The notes under the pieces were generated by a model. That model was not told the DNA's origin and searched no databases. It worked only from the letters and a program-made list of their open reading frames with translations. Made by a program: the position numbers and the translations under genes. Shown in pieces: positions 44,235 to 53,801 of a stretch of DNA of 64,000 nucleotides. Numbering within the stretch: position 1 is the stretch's first letter; the number at the start of each line of letters is the position of its first letter. Origin of the DNA: JBMOKT01 sp049323895 (GTDB taxonomy: Bacteria > Bacillota > Peptococcia > Peptococcales > BICA1-8); the NCBI GenBank assembly GCA_049323895.1, contig JBMOKT010000032.1, positions 62,001 to 126,000 of the forward strand, in the 5' to 3' direction.

Positions 44235-44768
44235 ATGAAGTTCTGGAGCAAGGTTGGACAATTAATTGATTTTATGGCTGAATCTTTGGGCAAAGTGGGT
44301 TGGCTGCTGGTTATATATTGTATGTCCTTTGGATTATATGATGTTATAATGAGATACTTCTTTAATAGTCCCTCTTTATGGATTGGAGTAACCATCCAGT
44401 ATGCTATGGTTTTATTAGCCTGCGTATCAGGAGCATACGCCCTTAAAAATGATGCTTTTGTCAAACTGGACGTTTTTTATGCTAACTTTTCTCCCAGGAC
44501 TAAAGCAATCTGTGATATTGCTACCTATGCCCTTACTTTCATGTATTTGTATGTATTGATATTTAAAGGAGTACAGGCTGCACAGGCATCCTTTGCTACA
44601 AAACAGGTTACACCAACTGCAGTCCCAATACCCCTTTACCATCTAAAAGCGATCATACCCGTTGGCGCCTTTTGCGTCTTGCTGGTTGCAACAAAAAAGC
44701 TAGTAATTGATATACATACAGTGTTTAGCATAGGTAAAGAGAGTCCTAATAAAATTGTTCAGAGCTAA
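44235..44768 (+). CDS. dctQ: TRAP transporter small permease (DctQ)
   Basis: A 177-residue protein with four membrane segments. The DctQ pattern includes LVIYCMSFGLYDVIMRYFFNS and CVSGAYALKNDAFVKLDVFY. It lies 27 nt after dctP behind a GGGGG-type site and is followed by a terminator, so dctMPQ is a closed unit. Confidence 0.92.
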   Translation: MKFWSKVGQLIDFMAESLGKVGWLLVIYCMSFGLYDVIMRYFFNSPSLWIGVTIQYAMVLLACVSGAYALKNDAFVKLDVFYANFSPRTKAICDIATYALTFMYLYVLIFKGVQAAQASFATKQVTPTAVPIPLYHLKAIIPVGAFCVLLVATKKLVIDIHTVFSIGKESPNKIVQS

Positions 44769-44793
44769 AAATTCAGCTTTATAAACAGGTGAT

Positions 44794-44836
44794 AAGCTGC
44801 TTACAGCTAACCTAATTAGTTGGTTGTAAGCAGCTT
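44794..44836 (+). terminator. Terminator of the TRAP operon
   Basis: A perfect 12-bp stem (AAGCTGCTTACA with TGTAAGCAGCTT) is followed by TTAGTTTTTATTTT. Confidence 0.88.
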
Positions 44837-44963
44837 TTAGTTTTTATTTTAGCAAGCCGCCTGCTGCCGCTCGTTGTAAATTTATTGCCATATGTTATAC
44901 TGAATATAAAATAATGACCGCTTTAAAGGTATTGCAATTAATTCTATTTATGGGGATGAGGTA

Positions 44964-46202
44964 ATGCCTTATCAAGATATTGATTTGTTAGAATATATTG
45001 AACAAGAAAAAATGTTGGAAATTATTGAAAGCTTTAGTAATGCAACAGGAATAGCAATGAATATTAATGATAAACTAGGTTTTCCTCTTGTTGAACATAG
45101 TTGCTTCAGCGGCTTTTGCCAGGCAATCAGAAATTGTCCTCAAGGTCTGCGACAGTGCATTGAGTCTAATGCAAACATAGGATACCAGTCAGCAAGTAAT
45201 GGTCAATTAGCAATTTCAACTTGTTACGCTGGGGTTGGCTTAATGGCATTACCTATTATGGTTGAAAAATCATATTTAGGTTCTATCACTTGTTGTCAAC
45301 TCCATTTACAGCCTCCAACGAATAAAATGCTGGAAAAATTGCATAAAGTAACTGCTCCCCTACATTTGGAGTGGAACACAATGGCCTCCTTATTTAAAAT
45401 TATTAATATTATTAACTATGAGAAATGTCTTGCCGTATCAAATTTGATGCAGCTTGTAATTAACAATATAGCGGAACTAGTGTACCGGGAGAAAAGACAG
45501 GAAGGACAATTTCAAGAAAAAATTAGCAGTATTATTGAAGCCAAAGCAAGAACAGAGCTTGAAACCAGACTTCGCCTAGCTAGGCTAAAAAATCTTCAAT
45601 CACAGATTCAACCCCATTTTCTTTTTAATACACTTAATACCCTAACCAGTTTATTAACCTTAGATAAGAATAATAGTGCCCTGGAAGTAGTTTACTCCTT
45701 TTCTGAAATACTTAGATATAATTTAGACCGTGCAGGTGACCTTGTGACATTGCGGGAAGAGATTATTAACGCCGAAAATTATCTTAAAATTAAAAAAGCT
45801 AGATTTGATGATAAAATCAACTATAGCTTTAACATTGACCCCTGCCTATTAAATATTAATCTGCCCTATTTAAGTCTGCAGCCTCTTATTGAAAACTCCT
45901 TTGTCCACGGATTGGAACCCAAAAAAGAAAAAGGCTATATCTTTATTTATGGTAATATAGAACGGAATCATATAGAAATTGCCGTAGAGGATAATGGAGT
46001 CGGTTTACCCAAAAGCTTAATAGAGGAGTTCCCTAATTTGCAGAATCAAAACAAAAGCAATGATTGTATGGGATTAGCAAATGTACATGCTCGGCTGCAG
46101 CTTTGCTTTGGAAAGGATTTTGGCGTTAGGTTAATGTCTTTAGATGGAATAACACGGGTTTCTCTAATTCTTCCTACAATGAAGGAGGATTATATATGTT
46201 AA
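44964..46202 (+). CDS. PocR-domain sensor histidine kinase (LytS/YesM-type transmitter)
   Basis: A 412-residue cytoplasmic protein. A PocR sensory domain covers about residues 8-170 (GFCQAIRNCPQGLRQCIESN ... ISTCYAGVGLMALPI), a domain known to bind small organic molecules in pdu and related regulation. Next come a coiled linker, the His_kinase domain with IQPHFLFNTLNTL (phospho-His near residue 216) and the ATPase part (LIENSFVHGLEPK, VEDNGVGLP). The response regulator overlaps its end by 7 nt. It probably senses the TRAP substrate or a catabolite. Confidence 0.9.
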   Translation: MPYQDIDLLEYIEQEKMLEIIESFSNATGIAMNINDKLGFPLVEHSCFSGFCQAIRNCPQGLRQCIESNANIGYQSASNGQLAISTCYAGVGLMALPIMVEKSYLGSITCCQLHLQPPTNKMLEKLHKVTAPLHLEWNTMASLFKIINIINYEKCLAVSNLMQLVINNIAELVYREKRQEGQFQEKISSIIEAKARTELETRLRLARLKNLQSQIQPHFLFNTLNTLTSLLTLDKNNSALEVVYSFSEILRYNLDRAGDLVTLREEIINAENYLKIKKARFDDKINYSFNIDPCLLNINLPYLSLQPLIENSFVHGLEPKKEKGYIFIYGNIERNHIEIAVEDNGVGLPKSLIEEFPNLQNQNKSNDCMGLANVHARLQLCFGKDFGVRLMSLDGITRVSLILPTMKEDYIC

Positions 46203-46966
46203 GGCTGTTAATAGTAGATGATGAATATCTTGAAAGAATGGTCTTAAGGCATCATATAGAAAAAGATCCTTCCCTGCAAATAAAAATCGTAGGAGAAGCA
46301 TCAAGCGGTCGGGAAGCGATTGCTGTGTACCAAAAGACTAATCCGGATATTATTCTGATGGATATTAAAATGCCTGAGTTAGATGGGCTGCAAACAGCAG
46401 AGATTATCAAGCAGCAAAACAGCGGTGTTGAAATAATATTTATTTCAGCTTACAGTTACTTTTCCTATGCAAAACAAGCAATTAAACTTAGACCTTCCGA
46501 TTATTTGCTTAAACCAGTAAAACCAGAAGAATTGTACCAAAGCATTAGAAAAGCTATACAATTTCTTGAAGAAAAAAATGCCAGCAAGTTTTCCACTAAA
46601 AAGCTGCAGGACCTTCCGCCTGAGGCACAGTTGGATGAGAATTTTTTAGTGAGTCAGCTTAAAGAATATATTGCAAAAAATTACAAAAATAAGATTACCC
46701 TGGATGACTTAGCTCAGATTGTTCACTATAACCCTTCTTATATAAGCAGTTTATTTAAAAAAATTACCGGCTTAGGTATTAACGATTACATAACCAGCAT
46801 CCGCATAAAGGAAGCCGCTAAGCTTTTGGTTGAAACAGACAAATCCATTGATGATATTGCCAGTATAGTAGGTTTAAGCAACAACAGCTATATCACATAT
46901 TTATTTAAGAAAAGTGTGGGGGTTACTCCATCTACATATCGCAGATTGTATTCAAAGGTCAAATGA
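46196..46966 (+). CDS. Response regulator with AraC-type DNA-binding domain
   Basis: A 256-residue protein. The receiver domain shows IVDDEYLERM, phospho-Asp in IILMDIKMPELDG (about residue 56), Ser in FISAYSYFSYA and Lys in DYLLKPVKPEEL. The C-terminal AraC domain spans about residues 155-252 (ITLDDLAQIVHYNPSYISSLFKK, then a second HTH SIDDIASIVGLSNNSYITY). GGAGG precedes the ATG. The two kinases flanking it are both suitable partners, and dctMPQ and the downstream catabolic genes are the likely targets. Confidence 0.92.
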   Translation: MLRLLIVDDEYLERMVLRHHIEKDPSLQIKIVGEASSGREAIAVYQKTNPDIILMDIKMPELDGLQTAEIIKQQNSGVEIIFISAYSYFSYAKQAIKLRPSDYLLKPVKPEELYQSIRKAIQFLEEKNASKFSTKKLQDLPPEAQLDENFLVSQLKEYIAKNYKNKITLDDLAQIVHYNPSYISSLFKKITGLGINDYITSIRIKEAAKLLVETDKSIDDIASIVGLSNNSYITYLFKKSVGVTPSTYRRLYSKVK

Positions 46967-48200
46967 TTTCTATACGGTCTTCCCTTTTAGGTGGCAAAAC
47001 CAATTTAACTTGGGTTTTTGTTCCATTTCTTGACAGTTTTAAACCATAAGAACTACCAAAACATAGCTGTAGTCTATTATGGACATTGAGCAGACCTATG
47101 CTGTTTTTCTTTTTCATTTCCTCAGTACACGCGGGGAAATTTTTAATTAATTTTGCGGGTATACCTAGACCGTTATCTTCTATGGTAATTTCAACCCTAT
47201 CTGAAAATGATTTCCCACAAATGGCAATATGTCCCTTATCTTGCATTGGCTCAATTCCATGGATGCATGCATTTTCTACTAAAGGCTGCAAGCTTAAATA
47301 AGGCAGTTCAATACTCAACAAATCTTCCTGGAATTCAAGCTTATAGCTAATCTTCTCCCCAAATCTTACCTTTTTAATATGCAAGTAGTTTTCTACATTA
47401 CGCAGTTCTTCTTCTAGGGTCACAAGTTCCCCAGTTCTATCAAGATTATATCTAAGAATTTCCGATATTGAATAAACAACATCTAGGGCTTCTTTATTTC
47501 TATTGAACAGTATTAAAACTGACAGTGTATTTAAGGTATTGAATAGGAAATGTGGTTGAATCTGCATTTGCAGATTGACAAGCTGAGCCTGTCGTAAGTT
47601 ATTTTCTAATTCAGTCCTGTTCTTTGCTTCTATTATAGTATCCATTTTCTTGCGGAATTTTCCTTCTTGTTTTTTAGCCCTAAAATTCAGCTCAGTAATA
47701 TAATTTACTATGAGCTGTATAAGATTGGATATCGCAGTGCATTTTTCAGGACTGATAACGTTAATGCTTTTAAAGGTTTTTACAAGTTGAATTGGTTCGA
47801 AATCTAAATCCTTAGTAGCCCTTAGCATTTTATCAATAGCTTTATCATCCGGCGGTTGTAAATGAATCTGGCAGCATGTTATAGATCCTAAAAACAAATC
47901 ATCTAAAATGATAGGCATTGCCATCAGTAATGCTCCTGTATGGCATGGTGATATGGCTACTTGACCCTTATTAGCGGAGTGAAAACCGATAGATGCATTA
48001 GATTCAATGCAGCGTTTTAACCCGATTTCAGTTGAACGAATATGCCTGCAAAAACCAGTATAGTAGTCATGCTCTACCAGTGGAAACCCTAAATTGTCAT
48101 TAATGTCAATGGTAATACCCGTAGCCTTATTAAAACTTTTAATGATCTGCAGCATCTTATCATTTTCTATATAGTTGAGTAGTTCCGGCCTATCTTTCAT
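46959..48200 (-). CDS. Second PocR-domain sensor histidine kinase, convergent paralog
   Basis: A 413-residue protein with the same architecture as the kinase at 44964: PocR (GFCRHIRSTEIGLKRCIESN, ISPCHTGALLMAMPIIL), then IQPHFLFNTLNTLSV and IEDNGLGIPAKL. The two share clear similarity over their full length. It points toward the response regulator and their 3' ends overlap by 8 nt. No regulator of its own lies beside it, so it may feed the same AraC-type regulator with a different ligand range. Confidence 0.9.
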   Translation of the reverse strand: MKDRPELLNYIENDKMLQIIKSFNKATGITIDINDNLGFPLVEHDYYTGFCRHIRSTEIGLKRCIESNASIGFHSANKGQVAISPCHTGALLMAMPIILDDLFLGSITCCQIHLQPPDDKAIDKMLRATKDLDFEPIQLVKTFKSINVISPEKCTAISNLIQLIVNYITELNFRAKKQEGKFRKKMDTIIEAKNRTELENNLRQAQLVNLQMQIQPHFLFNTLNTLSVLILFNRNKEALDVVYSISEILRYNLDRTGELVTLEEELRNVENYLHIKKVRFGEKISYKLEFQEDLLSIELPYLSLQPLVENACIHGIEPMQDKGHIAICGKSFSDRVEITIEDNGLGIPAKLIKNFPACTEEMKKKNSIGLLNVHNRLQLCFGSSYGLKLSRNGTKTQVKLVLPPKREDRIEII

Positions 48201-48240
48201 AACAACACCCCAGTTGATTAAATGAAGAAGTCTTTAGACA

Positions 48241-49431
48241 TCAAAGCCAGTTTAGCATTACTGCCAAGTAGACCTGTGCAGCCTTTATAAGTTCTTCGAT
48301 GGATATTCTTTCGTTCTCCTTGTATGCACTTCCTTGGAGATTCCCAGGTCCAAAAATTACTCCATCAATTCCAGCCCTTTTATAAATTGTACATTCCGCT
48401 GTTGCAAGATAACCAGAATATATGGGGGCAATACCTGCCGCTTCACATGACTTAGCCAAAATATTAACTAATTTATCTTCTTTGCTGATTTCCCAAGCTT
48501 CTCTTCTTTCTAACTCTCGTATTTCTGCACGGAAATCTGGTATCTCATTTTTTATTTCTTTAAAAATGTCATGCATTTCTTTCCAAATATGATCCGGTGT
48601 TTGACCAGGTACTAGCCTTACATCAACATTTAATGTACAGTTATCGGGAATAATTCCTTTGGCATCTCCACCCTGAATCATTGTTGTCTGCCAAAATGAC
48701 TCCCCCAAGCAGGAATGTTCTTGATGGGAAATAGTATGGGTTTCCATTTTATTCATTAGTTTTAATGCTCTATGAATTGCATTTACGCCAGCACCCCTTA
48801 CAGAAGCATGACCTGTTTGTCCAAAAACAGTAACCTCTGCCCACATCCTACCCTTGCTGCATATTTGAATTTCAAGATTAGTAGGCTCACAGCAAATTAC
48901 TCTTTGCGCTTCTGCAATAAAGGGTGTACCAATTAGTTTTTTTGCTCCCGACATCAAATTTTCCTCATCCACAGTAGCTGCCAGAATAATATCACCTTTA
49001 GGTTTTATATTATTCCTTGACAGAGTAGCCATTGCTGACATGACAGCAGCCAATCCACCTTTTGCATCAGCGGCTCCCCTCCCATACAAGTAACCATTAC
49101 TGATAGTACCGGAAAAGGGCTCCACGTCCCAACGTTTTGCCTCATAGGAACTCACAGGGACAACGTCCATATGGCTTGAAAAAAGTATTGCCGGAGCCTC
49201 ACCACTGCCTGCAAGCCGGGCTATGACATTATATCTTCCAGAGAATACTTTTTGAATGGAAGTTTGTATACCATTAGACTCCATGTAATATTTCACATAT
49301 CTACCCACTTTACTTTCATTACCCGGTGGGTTAATGCTAGGTATTTGCACTAGTTGCTGTGTAACTCTAAGAAGATTATCAAAATCAATTTTATTAATGG
49401 CATTACCTATTTCATAATTAAAAATAGCCAT
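48241..49431 (-). CDS. M20-family metallohydrolase (ArgE/DapE/carboxypeptidase type)
   Basis: A 396-residue enzyme with two-zinc ligands in LFSSHMDVVPV (His, about residue 89), GRGAADAKGGLAAVM (Asp), VDEENLMSGAKKL (Glu-Glu) and a C-terminal His region; the dimerisation domain lies between. M20 enzymes hydrolyse N-acyl or carbamoyl amino acids and dipeptides. It lies between the sensor kinase and the aminotransferase operon, so it may release an amine substrate from an N-acylated or carbamoylated compound; this is inference. A terminator separates it from mmsA. Confidence 0.85.
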   Translation of the reverse strand: MAIFNYEIGNAINKIDFDNLLRVTQQLVQIPSINPPGNESKVGRYVKYYMESNGIQTSIQKVFSGRYNVIARLAGSGEAPAILFSSHMDVVPVSSYEAKRWDVEPFSGTISNGYLYGRGAADAKGGLAAVMSAMATLSRNNIKPKGDIILAATVDEENLMSGAKKLIGTPFIAEAQRVICCEPTNLEIQICSKGRMWAEVTVFGQTGHASVRGAGVNAIHRALKLMNKMETHTISHQEHSCLGESFWQTTMIQGGDAKGIIPDNCTLNVDVRLVPGQTPDHIWKEMHDIFKEIKNEIPDFRAEIRELERREAWEISKEDKLVNILAKSCEAAGIAPIYSGYLATAECTIYKRAGIDGVIFGPGNLQGSAYKENERISIEELIKAAQVYLAVMLNWL

Positions 49432-49542
49432 TGGTATCTCACCTTCTCAGTAATAATAAAAAAAGTATAACCAAAGATTCACAAGGAACAAATATATACT
49501 GCTATTGTATCAAATATTAAGATTATTTCCAAAAAATAAAAA

Positions 49543-49568
49543 CCCCTCCATCTATTTAAATAGAGGGG
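49543..49568 (-). terminator. Terminator after the semialdehyde dehydrogenase gene
   Basis: A stem of CCCCTCTATTT with AAATAGATGGAGGGG (one bulge) is followed by TTTTTATTTTTT on the minus strand. Confidence 0.88.
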
Positions 49569-49607
49569 CAATAACAGGGGGGGCAATTACTTTTTCAAAT
49601 TACTTTT

Positions 49608-51125
49608 TTACTCACCGCATTTTGCTACAGTTTTAACTTCATTAAGGGCTTTTTTGTCTTCATCACTAAACCACTTTGTAGTCACGCACTTAACTTGTGT
49701 GTAAAATGCTATTCCATCTTTACCCTTGGCATGCAGATCGCCAAAGAAGGAATCCTTGTGCCCTGAAAAGGGGAAGCCTGGCGCAACTGCGGGTATTCCA
49801 ACATTAACACCAACCATTCCGCCATGGGTTCTTGTTATAAACTCTCTGGCATAATATCCATTTTGTGTAAAAATAACAGAACCATTAGCAAGCTTGTTTT
49901 CATTTGCTATTGTCAAACCTTCTTCAAAGTCCTTAATTCTTTTTACACATAGTACCGGGCCAAATATTTCTTCATCCCCTACCGACATCCCAGGCCTTAC
50001 ATAATCAAAAATAGTAGGACCTACAAAGTAACCGTCTTCAAAACCTTCGACAACTGAACTTCTTCCATCTAGAACAAGCTTTGCACCTTCTGCAACTCCC
50101 TTATCTATCCAGTCAGTTATAAACTTTTTTTGCTCCGCTGATATAACCGGACCTAGTGTAGTACAATCTTTATAGGCGGGACCTAGCTTTAATTCCTTAG
50201 CAAATCCTATCATATGCTGTACAAGTTCATCTGCAATTTCTTCTTCCACACACACTACCGGTAGAGCCATACACCTTTGTCCTGCTGCTCCAAAGGCAGA
50301 TGTGACGATTCTATGGGCTGTTAATTCCAACTCGCAATCTTTCAAGACCAGTGCATGGTTTTTAGCCTCACAGAGAGCTTGAACTCTTTTGCCATGGGAT
50401 GCTGCGGTTGAATAAATATGCATCCCTACCTTAGTTGAGCCTACATAGCTTACCCCTTTAATATCCGGATGCTTTAAGACAATCTCTGCTTCCTTGCGGC
50501 TGCAAGTTAAAAAGTTTACCACACCCTTTGGTAATCCAGCCTCTTGTAACAACTCAATCATACGCACACCTGTTAAAGGAACAAGACTTGCAGCCTTTAA
50601 AACAAATGTATTTCCAAGAGTAATACAAAGAGGCAACATCCAGCCAAATGGTATCATGGAAGGAAAGTTTGATGGTGATACTCCAGCAAATACACCTATT
50701 GGCTCACGCATCAATGTAATATCATGACCCCTGGAAACATTCATGGCAAAATCACCATGTACCAACCAGGGACTGCCAATAGCATATTCTATATCTCCAA
50801 TGGTGGAAAGCACCTCTCCTCTTGCCTCACGCATTGCTTTTCCTTGTTCGGTGGCAATCAGTTTAGCTAACTCATCAAGATTTTGTTGAATTAGCGTCTT
50901 AAATTTATACATAATTTGAACACGTTCAGTAATAGGTATGCCTGCCCACTGCGGAAAAGCAGCTTTTGCACTTTCAATTGCCTCATTAACCTCATCCTCA
51001 GTACAGCAAGGAGTTTCGGCAATAATTTTTCCCGTACTCGAATCTGTTACGGGCATATATTTATTTGTTTTTGATTCCTTCCATTCACCATTTGTAAAAT
51101 ATTTTAACTTTTGAATGCTGGACAT
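49608..51125 (-). CDS. mmsA: CoA-acylating methylmalonate/malonate-semialdehyde dehydrogenase
   Basis: A 505-residue ALDH-superfamily protein of the MMSDH type, which turns methylmalonate or malonate semialdehyde plus CoA into propionyl- or acetyl-CoA, CO2 and NADH. The catalytic Cys is in GAAGQRCMALPVVCVEE (about residue 287). CEAKNHALVL, in which Asn follows the position where most ALDHs use Glu, is the MMSDH hallmark. PSNFPSMIPFGWML is also typical. GGAG precedes the ATG. It follows the aminotransferase after 38 nt, so the pair can convert a beta-amino acid to an acyl-CoA. Confidence 0.88.
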   Translation of the reverse strand: MSSIQKLKYFTNGEWKESKTNKYMPVTDSSTGKIIAETPCCTEDEVNEAIESAKAAFPQWAGIPITERVQIMYKFKTLIQQNLDELAKLIATEQGKAMREARGEVLSTIGDIEYAIGSPWLVHGDFAMNVSRGHDITLMREPIGVFAGVSPSNFPSMIPFGWMLPLCITLGNTFVLKAASLVPLTGVRMIELLQEAGLPKGVVNFLTCSRKEAEIVLKHPDIKGVSYVGSTKVGMHIYSTAASHGKRVQALCEAKNHALVLKDCELELTAHRIVTSAFGAAGQRCMALPVVCVEEEIADELVQHMIGFAKELKLGPAYKDCTTLGPVISAEQKKFITDWIDKGVAEGAKLVLDGRSSVVEGFEDGYFVGPTIFDYVRPGMSVGDEEIFGPVLCVKRIKDFEEGLTIANENKLANGSVIFTQNGYYAREFITRTHGGMVGVNVGIPAVAPGFPFSGHKDSFFGDLHAKGKDGIAFYTQVKCVTTKWFSDEDKKALNEVKTVAKCGE

Positions 51126-51163
51126 TAAAATTCTCCTTTCTTGACTTGCTAATGGAAACTCAA

Positions 51164-52573
51164 CTATTTACTAAACTTTTCTAAGGCAATCTTAATAGCC
51201 CGGAGGATTTGATCAATATCAGACTTAGTAGCTACAAGTGCTGGTGCTAAATTTATAATATTATTTTGATTGGTAAAGCTTCGGTTTGTTTTGCCAACTA
51301 AAACTCCTTCGGCATTTATGGTCCCTATTACTTTTCCGACTAGTTCTTCGCCTAACGGAACCTTCGTTGCTTTGTCTTCAACTAATTCTATCCCTGCAAA
51401 CAATCCTTGTCCTCTGACGTCTCCAACAATGGAAAATTCGTAAAATTCCTTTAACCCTTCTATTAGGTAACTACCCATCTTGGTACTATTTTCACAGAGC
51501 TTTTCGTCTTCAATTATTCTGATATTTTCAAGACCGGCAGCATAGGCACCTGCACAACCACCATAAGTGCTAATATCCCTAAAGTATGCCAGTTTATCAC
51601 TTGGCTCATTTACAAAGGCATCAAACAGTTCTTTTTTAGTCATTGTTACGGAAAGGGGCATATAGGAACTGGCTGTACCTTTTGCCATTGTCACAATATC
51701 AGGATCCACTTCATAATGTTGGTGTCCAAACATTTTCCCTGTCCTGCCAAAACCACAAACAACTTCATCCATAATTATTAATACATCATATTTCTTGCAA
51801 ATTTCTTGTAGAATCGGGTAATATTCTGGTACAGGCGGAATGATTCCCCCACCTGCCGTAATTGGCTCTACAATAACTGCACCAACTGTATCTGGTCCCT
51901 CTTGTAAAATTACATCTTCTACTGCTCTCGCACAATCAATATTACAACCAGGATATGTCTTGCCATAGTGGCATCTATAACAGCAAGCATGGGGAAACTC
52001 GATAAAACCAGGAACAAAAGGTCCAAAATCGGCTTTTCTTTCCTCCTGCCCAGTTGCACTCAGGGCGGCTAAAGTAGTTCCATGATAATCCTTATTGCGA
52101 TAAAGAATCTTTATTTTCTCCTTACCCGGATACTTTAATCTAAAGGATTGTCTTACCATTTTAAAGGCTTTTTCATTTGCTTCCGAACCGCTGCTGGAGA
52201 AGTATGCTTTTGGTAATTTGGGTAAGAAGGATGCCAGCTTTTGAGCATACTTAATCCCAGGAATATTTCCAGCTGTCCCCGCATAGTAAGGCATAACCTT
52301 TAACTGTTGATAGACTGCTTCTGCTATACTTTCTCTGCCGTAACCAACATTCACACACCAAACGCCCCCGGAAACTGCGTCCAAAAATTCCCTGCCCTTA
52401 ATATCTTTAATCCTTAATCCATTTCCCTCTACAACTACCATGGGGTCAACGGTCTCAAATACTTTATGCTGCATTATATGATGCCACATATTTTCTTTAT
52501 CCTGCTTTATTATTTCCGCTGCATCGTAGCTGAAAAAATCTTCCGGGTAATTGTCTTTAATGTTTATAGCCAT
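51164..52573 (-). CDS. Class III aminotransferase, taurine/beta-alanine:pyruvate type
   Basis: A 469-residue PLP enzyme. The PLP-phosphate site SSGSEANEKAFKM (about residue 127), IMDEVVCGFGRTGKMFG and the Schiff-base Lys in TMAKGTASSYMPL (about residue 295) are intact. Segments such as SGGVWCVNVGYGRESIAEAV, HACCYRCHYGKTYPGCNIDC and FRDISTYGGCAGAYAAGLEN resemble taurine-pyruvate aminotransferases (Tpa). Given the MMSDH gene next to it, beta-alanine or 3-aminoisobutyrate is an equally good substrate. GGGAGG precedes the ATG. Confidence 0.82.
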   Translation of the reverse strand: MAINIKDNYPEDFFSYDAAEIIKQDKENMWHHIMQHKVFETVDPMVVVEGNGLRIKDIKGREFLDAVSGGVWCVNVGYGRESIAEAVYQQLKVMPYYAGTAGNIPGIKYAQKLASFLPKLPKAYFSSSGSEANEKAFKMVRQSFRLKYPGKEKIKILYRNKDYHGTTLAALSATGQEERKADFGPFVPGFIEFPHACCYRCHYGKTYPGCNIDCARAVEDVILQEGPDTVGAVIVEPITAGGGIIPPVPEYYPILQEICKKYDVLIIMDEVVCGFGRTGKMFGHQHYEVDPDIVTMAKGTASSYMPLSVTMTKKELFDAFVNEPSDKLAYFRDISTYGGCAGAYAAGLENIRIIEDEKLCENSTKMGSYLIEGLKEFYEFSIVGDVRGQGLFAGIELVEDKATKVPLGEELVGKVIGTINAEGVLVGKTNRSFTNQNNIINLAPALVATKSDIDQILRAIKIALEKFSK

Positions 52574-52773
52574 TGTTCAAACCTCCCAAATATAAATTTC
52601 TTAAATATTGCAACTAAGTTAATTTTTTTGACTTTATTTGCTTAAATTCTAGCATAAATAAAGCTAATAGCCTTAATATTAAATTTTAATCTTACTTGCA
52701 ATTTCTATAGCAAATTTGTCTGTAATTTATACTATCTTTGAAAATTATTAAAATTTATAGATAGAATAATTAA

Positions 52774-52794
52774 AGCGGGTCCATTGGACCCGCT
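52774..52794 (-). terminator. Terminator of the BMC operon
   Basis: A 9-bp perfect stem, AGCGGGTCC with GGACCCGCT, and a 3-nt loop are followed by TTAATTATT on the minus strand, just past the last gene of the 14-gene unit. Confidence 0.8.
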
Positions 52795-52807
52795 AGGTTT
52801 AAAAATA

Positions 52808-53689
52808 TTATTTATCTAATAGTTTATACAAGGCATGTGTTCCGCTTTCTTCTTCTCCTGATTCAGCCAGCTTTTCATACAGGGATTTAGCCAGTTCCAA
52901 TCCTGGTGTCCACAGTCCCATTTCCTTTGCCGAATCAAGGGCTATGGTCATATCCTTTATGAAATGCTTGACGTAAAATCCCGGTGCGAAATTGCCGGCA
53001 ATCATCCGAGGAGCTAAATTACTTAAGGACCAGCTTCCTGCAGCCCCTGTTTCAATACTTTTTAGGACTGTAGTTGCATCAAGCCCCGCTTTTTTAGCAT
53101 ATGCAATAGCTTCGCAAACACCTACCATATTAGAAGCAATGGCTATCTGGTTGCACATCTTGGTATGCTGCCCCGAACCAGCATTGCCCTGTAATACAAT
53201 GTTTTTACCCATAGCTTCAAAAATTGGCTTAACTGTTGCAAATGCTTCTTGGTCCCCGCCAACCATAATTGATAAGCGTCCTTCCCTTGCCCCCACATCT
53301 CCCCCGGAAACCGGTGCATCTAGTGCGAAAATCCCTTTTTTCGCGGCTTCTTCATAGATTCTTTGAGCCAGCAGAGGCGAAGATGTTGTCATGTCAATTA
53401 CATAGCTGCCTTGAGCAGCATTATTTATTATCCCATTTTCACCTATGTAAACCTCTTCTACATCCTTGGGATAGCCCACAATAGTAATAATAACATTAGA
53501 TTTTGCAGAAATCTGAGCTACAGTATCAACCCATTGGGCTCCGTTTTCTATTAGTTCCTGGGCTTTACTTTTGGTACGGGTATACACATTAACCTGATAA
53601 CCTGCTTTAAGCAGATTGTTTACCATGCCTCTGCCCATTACACCTGTGCCAATAAATCCAATCTGTATATTTTCCTTTGATAACAGCAT
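52808..53689 (-). CDS. 3-hydroxyisobutyrate dehydrogenase-family reductase
   Basis: A 293-residue beta-hydroxyacid dehydrogenase. The NAD(P) motif IGFIGTGVMGRGMVNNLL is at the N-terminus, substrate-binding DAPVSGGDVGAREGRLSIMVGG at about residue 122, and the catalytic Lys in GQHTKMCNQIAIASN at about residue 175. The family reduces semialdehydes (methylmalonate, tartronate, succinate, sulfolactaldehyde) to hydroxy acids or the reverse. Last in the BMC operon, it could dispose of NADH by reducing part of the semialdehyde pool. GGAGGG precedes the ATG. Confidence 0.87.
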   Translation of the reverse strand: MLLSKENIQIGFIGTGVMGRGMVNNLLKAGYQVNVYTRTKSKAQELIENGAQWVDTVAQISAKSNVIITIVGYPKDVEEVYIGENGIINNAAQGSYVIDMTTSSPLLAQRIYEEAAKKGIFALDAPVSGGDVGAREGRLSIMVGGDQEAFATVKPIFEAMGKNIVLQGNAGSGQHTKMCNQIAIASNMVGVCEAIAYAKKAGLDATTVLKSIETGAAGSWSLSNLAPRMIAGNFAPGFYVKHFIKDMTIALDSAKEMGLWTPGLELAKSLYEKLAESGEEESGTHALYKLLDK

Positions 53690-53801
53690 TTGTATCCCTC
53701 CCGCGATTCTGGTAATAAATATAGTTTCTATGTCTTAATGGATATTCCTCTTGAAATTCCAAAATTAAGAAGCAAATGCTTCCGAATTTGCGGGGGTTCT
53801 A

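Noticed and set aside
43982..44464. A 160-residue open frame on the minus strand across dctP and dctQ.
   Set aside because: It overlaps two well-supported transporter genes and shows no family pattern of its own.
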